This document shows, one piece after another, positions 49,999-60,800 of a DNA stretch of 64,000 nucleotides (positions are counted from its first letter, which is position 1; each line of letters starts with the position of its first letter). The notes below the pieces were generated by a model, which saw only the letters and a program-made list of their open reading frames with translations, was not told the origin of the DNA and searched no databases. This DNA comes from Euwallacea fornicatus. Its lineage: Eukaryota; Arthropoda; Insecta; Coleoptera; Curculionidae. Both the position numbers and the translations under genes were made by a program. The stretch lies in the NCBI RefSeq assembly GCF_040115645.1, contig NC_089551.1, positions 868,001 to 932,000 on the forward strand, in the 5' to 3' direction.

Positions 49999-51830
49999 TT
50001 AACGACATCCGCAAGTTTTAACCACCATTTGTTTGTACTTCTTTAATACCACATTGTGGTCGTCCAGGAAGTACAACACCGAAATCGGCGAGAGTTTGGT
50101 GGGGGCGCAAGACGACTTAGGGTATCTAGTAGGATTCATCAAGTGGACTAAAGTCTGGACAATGGCATGGTTCGACGCATTCATATGTGCGTTCAAAGGG
50201 AAATTGCATTCTCCGTGGCAAAAGTAGGCTGCGTAGCCATCTGGGGCTATAATCCAGTCCTGGAATGTACAATAAAAAGTAAATTTTACGGTAGTTTTGG
50301 TGATAATTAGCTCGAGTACCTGCCACTTGAGGTCCTTGAAACTAATGTAGAGGGTGTTAATCTGACAAGAGCTTCGAATCTCTGGTTCGTATCCTGAGGG
50401 GAAGAACACGATTTTTTTTTTTAAGTCTTTGCAATAATAAGCGAATGGGACCTACCTCGGTTATGAAACACGCTGGAAATATCAGATTTCCTCACACGTG
50501 TCCGCACTTCTCTAGTGGTTCTCGGCCGGAACGATGTGGAAGCCTTCAGAAAGGCAACCATAAAGGGATGGGTTTCTTCGTCTCCTTTCACGGTCACCAG
50601 GCCGATATCTTCGGGACGGATTTCATGGGCTGAAAGCAATCATTCATTATATATACCAGGTGCCAAGGAATCATCGAGCATTAAATTTAATCTTATTTGC
50701 ATACGTCGCAATGGTTATGACTTAACGACCTTTAATATTCCAATAAGAACCTGATAAATTGCCTCTTATTGCTGACATTATAAAAATTCCAATTTGGTGT
50801 ATGTGTACATGCACATGCAAATACATAAGCATGTGCTATTTTTACCCATAAAACTGTTCCCGAGTTAAAGTAAACTTTGGTGATGGACTTAGTGTGAAAA
50901 TAGTTTAATCACTTTAGCGCAGGGAATGACTCTGAGAGCACTTACTTTTGTCGGTAGGACGTACGGACAAGTATATGCCCCTGTTGGACCGGGGGAAGGC
51001 CACCCAGCTTGCCAGGCATTTGGTAACGTTGATTCCTAGCCAGCCCGTAAAATCCGCTGTAGTTTCTATTTGAGACATGAACTCTAATTCACTCTCTCTG
51101 TAACGAACATAAAATAAACAAAATTATTTTTAAAAGTGTTTCAATAGTCGTGTACCCTTCCTCGCTCTCTATGAGCTGATAAGCAGACATGGTGTAATTC
51201 TTATCCCGATGCTTGGACAGTGACTGGTTTTGGTATATCTTCAATTCCGCCCCGACGATGTCCTCAGCCACTGGTAGCTCCGAGACGTCGAACCACAGTC
51301 TTTTCCCTCGTTCGTGTCTCACGCTATCCACGTGATGATCTAAGCGGCAAAAAATCTCACATGTTATACCTCGTTTCATGCAAAACAATAATCTTACTGA
51401 TGCTCTCGAACGTCATGATAACATCGCTCTGATCGATCTTCATCTGCTCCTCCCCGCTCAGATTCAAGTCTGCGTCCCTTTTGATCCTCCTGTGGTCCTC
51501 CTCATCTTCGTCCAATAACGACTTGTAAATGTCCAACAGGAATTTAGGGGCCGATTTCTTCACTGTCGCCTTGTTGATTTTCCTCGGCCTGTTCGGGAGA
51601 CCTACGCCACACAATGCAGTACTTTCAGACGGTCCTGCTGTAAGTGCCTACTCACCTAGTAGATTCAAAAACTCAACCTCCATCTCTCGCTTCTCATCCT
51701 TGGACATAAACCTCTCGATCGCGCTTTGTCCTCGCCCATTATCGACGTAGAATCCTGCCCTAGGTGTACCCAAGGCGGCACTCAGCGTGACCACAATCAC
51801 ACAAAACTTCACTAGAATCACAGGCCGCAT
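49999..51830 (-). CDS. gbb: BMP5/6/7/8-class ligand, glass bottom boat-like
   Basis: A secreted TGF-beta/BMP ligand. Seven in-phase exons: 51656-51830, 51398-51601, 51156-51339, 50946-51097, 50456-50629, 50320-50393, 49999-50259; 407 residues. An N-terminal signal peptide (VILVKFCVIVVTLSAALG) leads a prodomain with the BMP7-like KRLWFDVSELP and HPFMVAFLKAS blocks. There is an internal RIKR site (97-100) and a basic cleavage region RPRTTREVRTRVRK (273-286). The mature part carries TLYISFKDLKWQDWIIAPDG and NFPLNAHMNASNHAIVQ, which is the gbb/BMP7 signature, and ends in CGCR. Mature cysteines are 306, 335, 339, 372, 404 and 406. The usual 'CCAPT' pair reads SCAPT, so the inter-chain disulfide cysteine is Ser371. 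It could be a divergent gbb paralogue. Confidence 0.9.
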
Positions 51831-52413
51831 TTTGCGCGTGTACTAACAGGAGGAGCTTTAAAAGCGCACTTAAAACTCAATTTTCGTGTTGTCGATGGTA
51901 AGAAACTGTACGCCCACGGCTATTTTAATTACAAATTAAGTTTACGCGACCGACCGGGAGAACGGTTTGCTTACTTTAGACGAGAGCGGGCCGCTGGTTG
52001 GAGGAGGAAAGCGGCAGGTACCAGCGGACAGGTTGAAGAAATGAAATGAAACAAGTTCTTGGGTCCCCGCCTTAATGGTAATAAACAGTTGCGGTTCGAG
52101 ACGTATACCTGAGCTTCGTGTGCGTCGGAAATGCGCTGATAAGGGTAGACAATGGGATTGACCCTCAGGGCGCTGATTCAGGGTAGACGGTACGTACGGA
52201 TGGCGCTGTAAACTGGCGCCATGGAGTGAAGAGGGTAGGAAATGATCGTTGGAATTTATGACCTCATAATTTCATGGAAATGCCGTCAAAGACTCGAAGT
52301 TAGGCTTAGTTTATGGCGAGCGGATTTAGGAAGGTGGTGCTATTGTAGGGGCTGATTTCTTACTAATGTATTTAAACCCAAGAATATAGGCTATATACAA
52401 GCTTTCAGATACA
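51831..52413. other. gbb upstream region
   Basis: No coding feature. It should contain the gbb promoter and 5'UTR on the minus strand. No specific site was identified. Confidence 0.35.
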
Positions 52414-52419
52414 TTTATT
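52414..52419 (-). terminator. Polyadenylation signal of Cwc15
   Basis: TTTATT on the + strand, i.e. AATAAA on the minus strand, about 11 nt after the Cwc15 stop codon. Confidence 0.55.
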
Positions 52420-52429
52420 CAGATTAAAA

Positions 52430-53344
52430 TTACTTTATATACTTATCCATAAATTTTTTGTGGAACTCGGACCGCAAAGAGTCATTAATAAACACGTTAA
52501 TTTTCTTTTCCGGCTCTGACTTCGCGCAGTTCTTAAATATGACGTCATCATCCCATCGTCTCTTCACTTTATGGTCAATTTTACCCCCCCCTGATGAATA
52601 ATGTGTCAAGAGGGGATTCCCACTGAGAATGTTTTCCATTCTTATTCTTTCCTCCTCTTGTCGCCGCTCTATTTCCTTTTTGGTTTGTTCTGAAAAACAT
52701 CAGTTAAAGCTAGATTTAAACAAAGACCTAATTATCCCATGTGCACCTATGGCTCGTTCCTTTTTAATTTTATTCAATTCAGCTAGGAGGGCTTCGGTGT
52801 CGTCTTCATCACCACTTGAGTCGGAGTCTTCTTCTGGGTCAACAGGGTCGTCTGCATCTAGACTTGCAGCAGGAACCTACAATTAAGAATAAACAAGTTT
52901 TTAAGTATGTTTCAGCAATGAAAAATTTATCAAACCTGATCTAATTTTAACCGTTTAGTGGAGTGATCAACAGGACGGGCCCCAACTCTCTTTTGATTTT
53001 CTTTTTCCTCAAGTTCCCTACGGAAATCCCTCGCGCGGGTTTCTTCAACCGTTCCTTGCCCATGCTCTCTATTAAAATGCAAGAATTACTCATATTTTAA
53101 GTCAGATACAGTCCTAAAATGCAACATCTAGGGCAACGTACTAGGGGTATTTATTAGCAGCCCTTAGGGGCCAATCGAGCCCCCTATATTGCTACCATAA
53201 AACTAATTCCTACCTGTACTTGAGCTTTGTGTGTCCTGGCAAATCTCGGCTGGAGTACTGACGAGATATAGCACTAAGATCCTTTTCGTTTCGTCCTGAG
53301 CCCCCTCGAGCAGGCTCGAAAGTTGGTCGAGCTGCTGTGGTCAT
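52430..53344 (-). CDS. Cwc15: Spliceosome-associated protein CWC15
   Basis: A component of the Prp19/CDC5L-associated (NineTeen-related) spliceosomal complex in the nucleus. Four in-phase exons: 53214-53344, 52936-53068, 52747-52876, 52430-52689, giving 217 residues, close to the ~229 of the human protein. It opens with MTTAARPTFEPARGG, nearly invariant in the family, then QYSSRDLPGHTKLKYR. Further on come an acidic stretch (DPVDPEEDSDSSGDEDD), the ALLAELNKIKKERA helix, RMENILSGNPLL, and the conserved C-terminus VKRRWDDDVIFKNCAK and FHKKFMDKYIK. It lies about 460 nt downstream of the LACTB2 stop on the same strand. Confidence 0.97.
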
Positions 53345-53807
53345 TTTATTTTTTTATGATTATTTGTTGCAAACGTACACTCAAGACTCTATCTCCTTTA
53401 TAAATTGATACAGGACTGACTCGAATATGTTTTATTTAGTTAATAATTTTTACCAACCATTAACATAATTAAAAACAATATAAATGACAACTGAAGTGAA
53501 ATGAAAGTTGACAGTACAATTGTCAATTAAATTCCGTTTTTCCTCGGTGATGGCGCACTGAGAGCCATTGTGCAGCAGCGTTGCGTGCGTTGCCAAATAT
53601 CGCAGATTTTCCTAGAAACTGCGAAAGCAAAAACTGTTTATTCTATTTGATTGTTATGAATAGTTTTATTGCCTTATTATTCGCTATTAAATATTTTAAT
53701 AAAATTAATACCAAACATAACAATCTTGTCTTACAGTTACTTATCACAATAATATTTATACAAACAAAAACGGTTCCACGAATTTAACAGTTAACACAAT
53801 TCAAAGT

Positions 53808-54704
53808 TCATTTGTATATCCACTTTTCACTTATTTTTTGCACCTTCTTCTCCTTTAACAGCTTCTCCAAATGATGAGACACATTATAGGCAGCAGCTTT
53901 TGCAAGTTTCTCGGACAGACCTTTATAAATTAAGCGGACAAGATCCTCCTCACTGAACAATTGTCCTGAACTATGACTTAAAGCCTCCAAAATTTGCTGT
54001 TCTCTTTGCACTCTATGTGCAACATAGTACTCTATTCTCTCAATTGGGTCATAGATGACATTACCATGTCCAGGATAAATAACATCAGGTTTTTTATCCA
54101 GAATCAGCTGTAAAGATTTCATGTAATCGTGCAAGTCTTCAAACACCGCTGTGCCTTCTCCTAGTATACAATCCGCACTAAATACCGCGTTCTCTTCTCT
54201 TAGCTGGAAGATCACGTGGTCAGTTGTATGCCCAGGTGTATGCCAGACCTTCACAGTCGCCCCTTCCACAGAGAACTCCTCCCCATCTCTCAAAGCCCTT
54301 ATATTCATATCTGTATTGGCCTCCTCTATCCTAGGATACTTCCACACTAGACAATTCTCAGTAAATTCCTTCAACTCTTCCAAAATGTCAGCCAGCCCCC
54401 CTATATGATCATGATGCCAATGACTGATGAAAATATGGGCCAAATCAATGTTTCCATCTTGCAGCACATTCCGCAGATGATTGATGTATTCAGGAACTCC
54501 AGCATCGCCAGTGTCAATTAAAATCCTCTGTCTGCCAGTACCAATGATGTATGTGTTAGTGCCTTGGAGCGTCATAGAGCCAGGGTTGCAGCCCAGCACT
54601 CGGGTCACTTGAGGAGATAGTTTGGTGACTACAGGAATGACTGAGGCCATTGTGGTTATTAACCGGGTTGTACCCTTGAAAATCTGGAAACATGGAGAGT
54701 TCAT
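53808..54704 (-). CDS. LACTB2: LACTB2-like metallo-beta-lactamase-fold endoribonuclease
   Basis: The family member in human mitochondria is a single-strand-specific endoribonuclease. One open frame of 298 codons. The metal-binding motif SHWHHDHIGG (family THxHxDH), WHTPGHTTDHVIF, SADCILGEGTAVFEDL and YPGHGNVI supply the di-zinc ligands. The start of the family homology, LGCNPGSMTLQGTNTY, is typical. The start is ambiguous: ATG at 54704 adds 18 residues that are basic and Ser/Thr-rich with no acids (a possible mitochondrial presequence), whereas ATG at 54650 (MASVIPVV) matches the usual N-terminus. A CATGTTTCCAG string between them could be a 5' splice acceptor, favouring the shorter form. No coding intron, unlike the neighbours. 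Confidence 0.95.
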   Translation of the reverse strand: MNSPCFQIFKGTTRLITTMASVIPVVTKLSPQVTRVLGCNPGSMTLQGTNTYIIGTGRQRILIDTGDAGVPEYINHLRNVLQDGNIDLAHIFISHWHHDHIGGLADILEELKEFTENCLVWKYPRIEEANTDMNIRALRDGEEFSVEGATVKVWHTPGHTTDHVIFQLREENAVFSADCILGEGTAVFEDLHDYMKSLQLILDKKPDVIYPGHGNVIYDPIERIEYYVAHRVQREQQILEALSHSSGQLFSEEDLVRLIYKGLSEKLAKAAAYNVSHHLEKLLKEKKVQKISEKWIYK

Positions 54705-55263
54705 TGGTTTGATAGGAGCTCTCTAGACTCTATGTAGGGTCCCAGGCATGTAGAGGGGCTAAAGGAAGATACTGATTTGAACGTTAATTGAGGACTTACC
54801 ATAGGTTTTATGTTATAAGTGTAGGACTAGCAAGGTACTAGTTGATGCTATTACACGAGAACCGTATTTTATGAAGATAAAACGTACAAGTTTTAATTTA
54901 TAGTCACTGCCAAGGGATTTGTATCACAAAAGTACTACTCTTCATGCATATTTTTCTTGGTTTTATCTGTTAAATCTCCTATTTACATAGTATATATATG
55001 CTCCACTAACCCAAACTGACCTCTTACTTCGAAATTTAATGTTTTGATTCTGACCACTGTGTCTTTATCATTCTTTATCTCAGAAAATTCATTGTTTGAC
55101 CTTAAACAGCGCAAATCATCTCGGTTTCGCAATCTTACTTAAAAACCATGTGTTCATCCGTCAAAAGTGACATTTCCGAACAAAATAAACAAAAGAATGT
55201 ATAATCAAAAACTTAAATTACATTTTGTGCCCTGCCATTAATGCAGTCCTAAAGTGTCCCGTA
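54705..55263. promoter_or_regulatory. Divergent promoter between LACTB2 and PIG-C
   Basis: The two start codons point away from each other about 560 nt apart, and the interval contains no other gene. It is inferred to drive both. A TTAATGCAG acceptor-like string at about 55238-55246 could end a PIG-C 5'UTR intron. Confidence 0.4.
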
Positions 55264-56157
55264 ATGTGCCCCCCGGAAAAGCCCTGGCGGAAGGTTTTAT
55301 ACGAGAAACAAGGCTATCCGGACAACTACACAGATCAGGGGATATTCCTACAGGATTTGAGGAAGAACGTTAACTTCAAGGCTGTGAGCTTCTTCGAGGC
55401 ATGTCTAGGGGCCAGCTTGGTGCTCCAGGAGTTCTGCATTGTAGTCCTATTTATTATAATTTTTTTCTCAATTATTAATGAGTGGGTGGAACCCTACGAA
55501 GTCCTTTGCGCATCTAGTATTGTTAGCTTAATGGGCCTGGTGTATTATCGAGTGTTTTTTCCTGAGGGTAAGCCTTCCCTGGGGATAGATTCAATACTTT
55601 TACAATTATATTTAATTTCAGGGCGAAAACATGCATTAGGACATGATATTCGCACAATACTAACATTCACAGCATTCGGCCAACTCTTTTCTCCAGTCCT
55701 GCATACTCTGACTAACACAGTCAGCACTGATACAATTTATACCATGGCCTTCTTTATGTTCTTTGTCCACTTCATATTTTATGATTACGGGATTAGTGCA
55801 GCCATAGTTTCAAGAAGCCTCTCGATCAGTGCTGCAATGTTTGGGTCCATTTGCTTGTGCTCTCGGCTCTCTTCAGCGTCCGAGGCCTTTGTGCTACTCA
55901 CCGTGTCCACTCAGGTCTTTGTGCTGTCACCAATTTTACGCAGAGATTTAAAGAAACCGTTGCTATTGACAGGTTTAGTGCTGATTTTGGACTTGTACTT
56001 CCTACAAACGATTTCTCTGCTAATTACAGCGCTTTTTGCCTCCAGCGTACTTTTGATAAACCTGTGTTGTCCGTTCTACTTTGTTAGGTACCAGAAGTTT
56101 AAGGACAACATTCACGGGCCGTGGGACGAGGCAGTTGTCAGTAGTTTAGAGCTTTGA
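55264..56157 (+). CDS. PIG-C: PIG-C, subunit of the GPI-GlcNAc transferase
   Basis: An ER-membrane subunit of the complex that makes the first step of GPI-anchor synthesis (GlcNAc onto phosphatidylinositol). Exons 55264-55567 and 55622-56157 give 279 residues (human about 297). Family landmarks are KVLYEKQGYPDNYTD near the start, LTNTVSTDTIYTMAFFMF, FYDYGISAAIVSRSLSISAAMF, and the C-terminal RYQKFKDNIHGPWDEA. There are about eight hydrophobic helices. The ATG at 55264 is used because the frame upstream has no ATG. The 54-nt intron (GTAAGC...TTTCAG) is a multiple of three without a stop, so retention would add 18 residues. AATAAA at 56205. Confidence 0.96.
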   Translation: MCPPEKPWRKVLYEKQGYPDNYTDQGIFLQDLRKNVNFKAVSFFEACLGASLVLQEFCIVVLFIIIFFSIINEWVEPYEVLCASSIVSLMGLVYYRVFFPEGKPSLGIDSILLQLYLISGRKHALGHDIRTILTFTAFGQLFSPVLHTLTNTVSTDTIYTMAFFMFFVHFIFYDYGISAAIVSRSLSISAAMFGSICLCSRLSSASEAFVLLTVSTQVFVLSPILRRDLKKPLLLTGLVLILDLYFLQTISLLITALFASSVLLINLCCPFYFVRYQKFKDNIHGPWDEAVVSSLEL

Positions 56158-56204
56158 TGGATTGGAAATGAGGCGCTCGGGTCACATTTATAATGTATTT
56201 CTTA

Positions 56205-56210
56205 AATAAA
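56205..56210 (+). terminator. Polyadenylation signal of PIG-C
   Basis: AATAAA 48 nt after the stop codon. Confidence 0.6.
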
Positions 56211-56759
56211 TGCAGAATACCGCTGTTTATGTACAAACATAGAAACGAAAAATTAAATAAACCTAAACGGTAAAAAAACTGTACAATAAATCTTAACAAC
56301 TACTGAGATTTATGAAAAATAATTATACACACCTTAAGTCTAAAAGCTAAAGACGTGTACCGAGAAAAAATCGTAAAACGGTCTTAGCACACTGAACGAG
56401 ACAATGAGAGATCCAGACGAGATGGGCGACAGACAAGTAATTATTGCACTAGTCATAGTTTCTTTAACGTTTCGTGAGGTAGAGTGCTCGACAATAATCA
56501 ATTTTCCATAGGTAGAAAATACGAGGAAGACTTCTATAAAACTAAAAGCTCAGCATTAATTGAGTTAAGAATCGAAGAGTATTTCTAATGAGCGACATAC
56601 GATCAACAATGAAAGGCATTATATGATTATTATTTACCGATAACCTGAAATCTCAAGTTTATTTATCTTCAAGACAGACACGATCAAAACAATAATGAAC
56701 GTCATCCACCACGTGGCCAGCCGCTGATTGGTCTACCCTTGCAAGTGGTTCACGTATCG

Positions 56760-57005
56760 TTCTACAGGGTTGTACTCGTTTTTTTTTTTGGGAGGATAAG
56801 GAGAGTTGGGGGATTTGAAAGGGAAGGTGTATGCCAATAACCCGACGATTTTTGAATTGGAAGATGAGATTCAATGCGTCATTGACGAAATCGGGCCGTC
56901 GCAATGTCAAAATGTCATCGAAAAATTCGTCCAAAGAACCAACGACTGCCGTCGATTTATCATTTTTTTTAAATTACCATTTTCAATGGAACACCTTATA
57001 CATGG
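56760..57005 (+). pseudogene. Transposase C-terminal fragment (mariner-like)
   Basis: A + strand frame reads GDLKGKVYANNP then ELEDEIQCVIDEIG and NVIEKFVQRTNDCRR. This is the standard end of insect mariner-like transposases of the type that carry 'DFFLWGYLKSKVY'. Upstream catalytic residues are missing, and the adjacent stretch is scrambled. It is a remnant in the spacer between PIG-C and Asx. Confidence 0.6.
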
Positions 57006-57809
57006 TATTAATTGCTATTTATTGTTATTTGTCAATTGTTGAGATCCTCACGTGTTTCAACTTTAAATTCGCTAAATTATTTGGGCAATAGGCTCACGTC
57101 TATTAAATTTTAAAAAGAACCTAAGTGCGGTCCTGTTCAATAGTTTTGCCTTGACCTTGCGCGTACGTTTGTTTTGATCATGTCAAAGTTGACAATGTAA
57201 TAGACTTTAGTTTGATAACATTCAAATTGTTATAGATCAAAATGCTCGTAATAGACTTAAAATCTAAGAGCTGCAATACTGAGATTCAGCCCTGAATCCG
57301 GCAGGGAAATCTGTTTTATTTAAGACTGAAACGGAACCGAAATGAACATGAACTCAAGGGGAAAAAGGTATCTGCCATCTGTGTTATGTCTATCCTATCA
57401 ACTTTTAATAAACGTTTCTGCAAATAGTGGTTACTTGTTATAAATACAATAGTTATATTTTCTAGGGTCTGATAATTCTAATTAGTACGTTAACCTAGCG
57501 AAATCACTAAAACCAAGTCTTACGGTTGCTTAAAATATAAATATATACCACAGCGTTAAGGTTTTGTTTGTTGGCAGGCTGAAGGACTGTGCTTAGAACG
57601 TATGCGATAATCCTAGCAGTAAGAACGAAAGTCAGTCTATTAAGGTACCTATGCAAAGTGTAATGGCAAAATCGATAAAACAGTATTGGAACAATCAGAG
57701 TGTTTTACGAGGTTTGTCCCTTTTGGGGAATCTTTTCCTACGGTGGGTCTCTCCGTCGTGAAGGGACCATCCAACCCTCAACAACAAACAAAACCGCCTA
57801 ATTCCTAAC
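57006..57809. other. Spacer, probably including the Asx 3'UTR
   Basis: Non-coding, AT-rich DNA after the Asx stop codon (minus strand). Nothing further was recognised. Confidence 0.35.
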
Positions 57810-60800
57810 CTATCTTATAAAGCACGTCCTGCAAAGCTTATTCGGCCCTATACAGTCGTCGTGGCAGAAAGCCCCGCACTTCTTGCACACGACCATTGCC
57901 TTCAAACTGCACGCGCACGAATCATGTTTCGGCTGCTGCATCACCGCGGCCGGATGATCGGCGATCATGTTCTCACCGATTATCGTATAATTGTTCATGT
58001 TGTGGCCTTCTATACTTACGTCGCCGTACACTACCCCCGGGTGTACCCGCTGCCGACGGGTAACTGCCTGAGTACCCGGATTTGGACACTGGACGACGAA
58101 GTCGTTCGGCTGGTGTATCGTGTCCGCTTCCACGCTGGCGGGTCGACCACGCCCTGCGATCATCTGGGACATGCCCACTGTGTTGATGGGGTTATGGACT
58201 GTTGGTTGCTGGCCGGGGGGAGCCGAAGAGGAACGGGGAACGTTGTGTTGGTCGACCACCCCCGTGCGTTGGACGAGAATATACTGGCCATCTACGATCT
58301 GGATTAAGGGAAAATTGTTATGGAAGAGAATGAGAGGTCTCAATATTTCGTATGACGAAAGCGAGCATCATGCATAGCCAAATTAACAATGGCAAGATAA
58401 CGAAAATGAGTCACAATTTGAAAACCGATATCTAGAAAAAATACCCAACTCTTACGTTAAAATATCCTCGTCCCTTTCAAATAAACACACGAATTTACAC
58501 TTATTTTCCTTCTGTTCTTACACCTTGAATTAAAAGCCTTACCTCTGGACTTAAAGCTGATCCTTGAGGCAAAACCGCCATCGTTACTGGAATGCCTTGA
58601 CCTGAGGTGGTAAACACATGCCGCACCACCACCGGAGGACTGGGCTGTCTTTGCTGGAAAGGCAATCCCGGGCGAACCTTCTGTCCAACGTTTTTAATAC
58701 CATTGTTATCTGAAACGGCAATACCATAGAGCATTCTTGAAAACTCGAAACAATGCTAAATGAATGTGGAACCATTACGTACACCTACTTGTGTTCTGGA
58801 AATTTCCAGAGGCTGGCAAAGGCGGAGTGAAGGTCTTACTGCCCCTGGACGAAGTGACCGAGCTATACTGAGTTTGGCGGTTGTCAACTTTCTTGTTGTT
58901 GTTGACAGTGGCTGCCGCTAATAGGCTCGGAGGCGGCTTCAGTTGACACTTCAACTGATCTCTATTGGGGCTGTTCTGTATCACTGCCTGACAGATTTGA
59001 TAGCTGCGTTCCAAGTTCACCGCCCCCGGGGGTGGTTTGTTGGTGGTGGCGCGATTTCGGTTGCCTACTGAATTGACACATTTATATTTTAAGTATTTAT
59101 TTGACGAACTTTCGGCACACAGTCACATTACAAAGAGAAAAATGATGCAAGTACGTTTCTTGACAATTTGGCGAAATAAACTTTGATAAGTGGGTAAAAG
59201 TCGTTAATCAAATACATTTTAATACCCTGAATCAGTTCAGAGTCAATTGGGCAATCAACTTAACAATGTGACTATTATTTACGAATTGAGTTTATTAACA
59301 TAGAGCCAAAGAAGAACGAAAAAAAGGTCAGTGCCATGTTCATGCAGCTACCGTTTATTTACCTATGTTATTATTCTTTGGTTTGTTCTTGCTGTGTGTA
59401 GGAACTGCTCTAATCGGTTGACTCGTGCTTAATGCCAGATAAGGCAACGCGCTCGAACTTTGCACCAATCCTGGCCGGTTAATTTGAGGCCCACACTGCG
59501 CACCCTCGTTTACCGCCGGTAGCTGCATCGGCGCAGTGGTAACAGCTGACGGCAGACACACGATCGTGGTAGGTGGTATGACAGTGGCAACTGTCTTAGC
59601 CGCCGCCCCACTAGCCGTTAAATTTGTGTCACTGTTGGACGTCACAGTGCTAGTGATCAAAGTGTCGGAACTGGCGATTTCCGGGGTCAAAGTGACCTCC
59701 AGCTCCAGCTTCACTTGATTCCCTTGAACGTACTCCGAGTATGCCGCCTTGTCGTCCGTTTCCGCAGCCTCAGTTTGAGCGGGCCTGAGCGCGGCCTCCA
59801 CCATTTCAGAGTCCATTTTCACGTTGTAAGGCCAGTCATTGGGAACTGGAAATGTGCCCTCTTCCAGTCGAACCTCCAGCTCCTCTTGCATCGGAATTAC
59901 CTTGACGGGAAGTCAGTTTAAAGAATTGATAACACAGAAAATCGCATAAATAATTACCTGTACGTTTTCACTGATAGCGATTTCGTTCGGAATGGCCACT
60001 GCAGCACTAACAGAAGGCTCCAGCCCGTGCAAGGGAGGAGCTTGCAATAAATTTTCGGTGCTGGAATCCACCAAACCCCAGCAGCATTCCTGGGTGACTA
60101 CAAAGGAAATTAGGGTAATTTAGAAAGCAAAACATCGTAAAGACTTATTTGGGTTTTATGCCTGGTAATCTATGTTTTTGTAATGCGACACCGTGTATAT
60201 TTGTTTACTTTTAAAATTGCAACAAGTGATTTAATCAGAGTTGAATGCAGGACAGGTATACGCGATGTTTACAGATTTATATTTTTCGAGGATAGTAAGC
60301 GCTTTGGTTTACTATTTCTTTGACCAAACGAGGCCCCGCACAGGAAAACAGACTAAATTTCCCACATTTTATCACTGGCAACTCAAAAAACCGAAACAAT
60401 CCTTGCTGCGCTTCGATCACAGGCACGTTTTATTCGATACTCGCCGGTCTCTATTGTAAAAAGCAACTCACCAGTGGATACATTCTCCCCAAACAAAGTG
60501 GCCTGAATTTCATCCGTCTCCGTTTTCTTCTCAGAATCTTCTGTAGTTGTCACAGAAATCTGGCCAGACTCCAAGACGTAATTCTCAGCATCGATAAACC
60601 TGTCCTCACCATCATCATCTTGGATAATCTTTGCATTGCCAAAACTAACCAGATCAGCTTCCTCAACACTGGCCTCCAACTTCTCTGCAGTGACTTCAGC
60701 TATATGGTCTGCAGCATATTCTTCAGGCTTTTGAAGTACCAGTGAATCTTGCTGAATGATCAAAGTATTGGGCAGCATTTGAAATGTCTCCTCCATCCTC

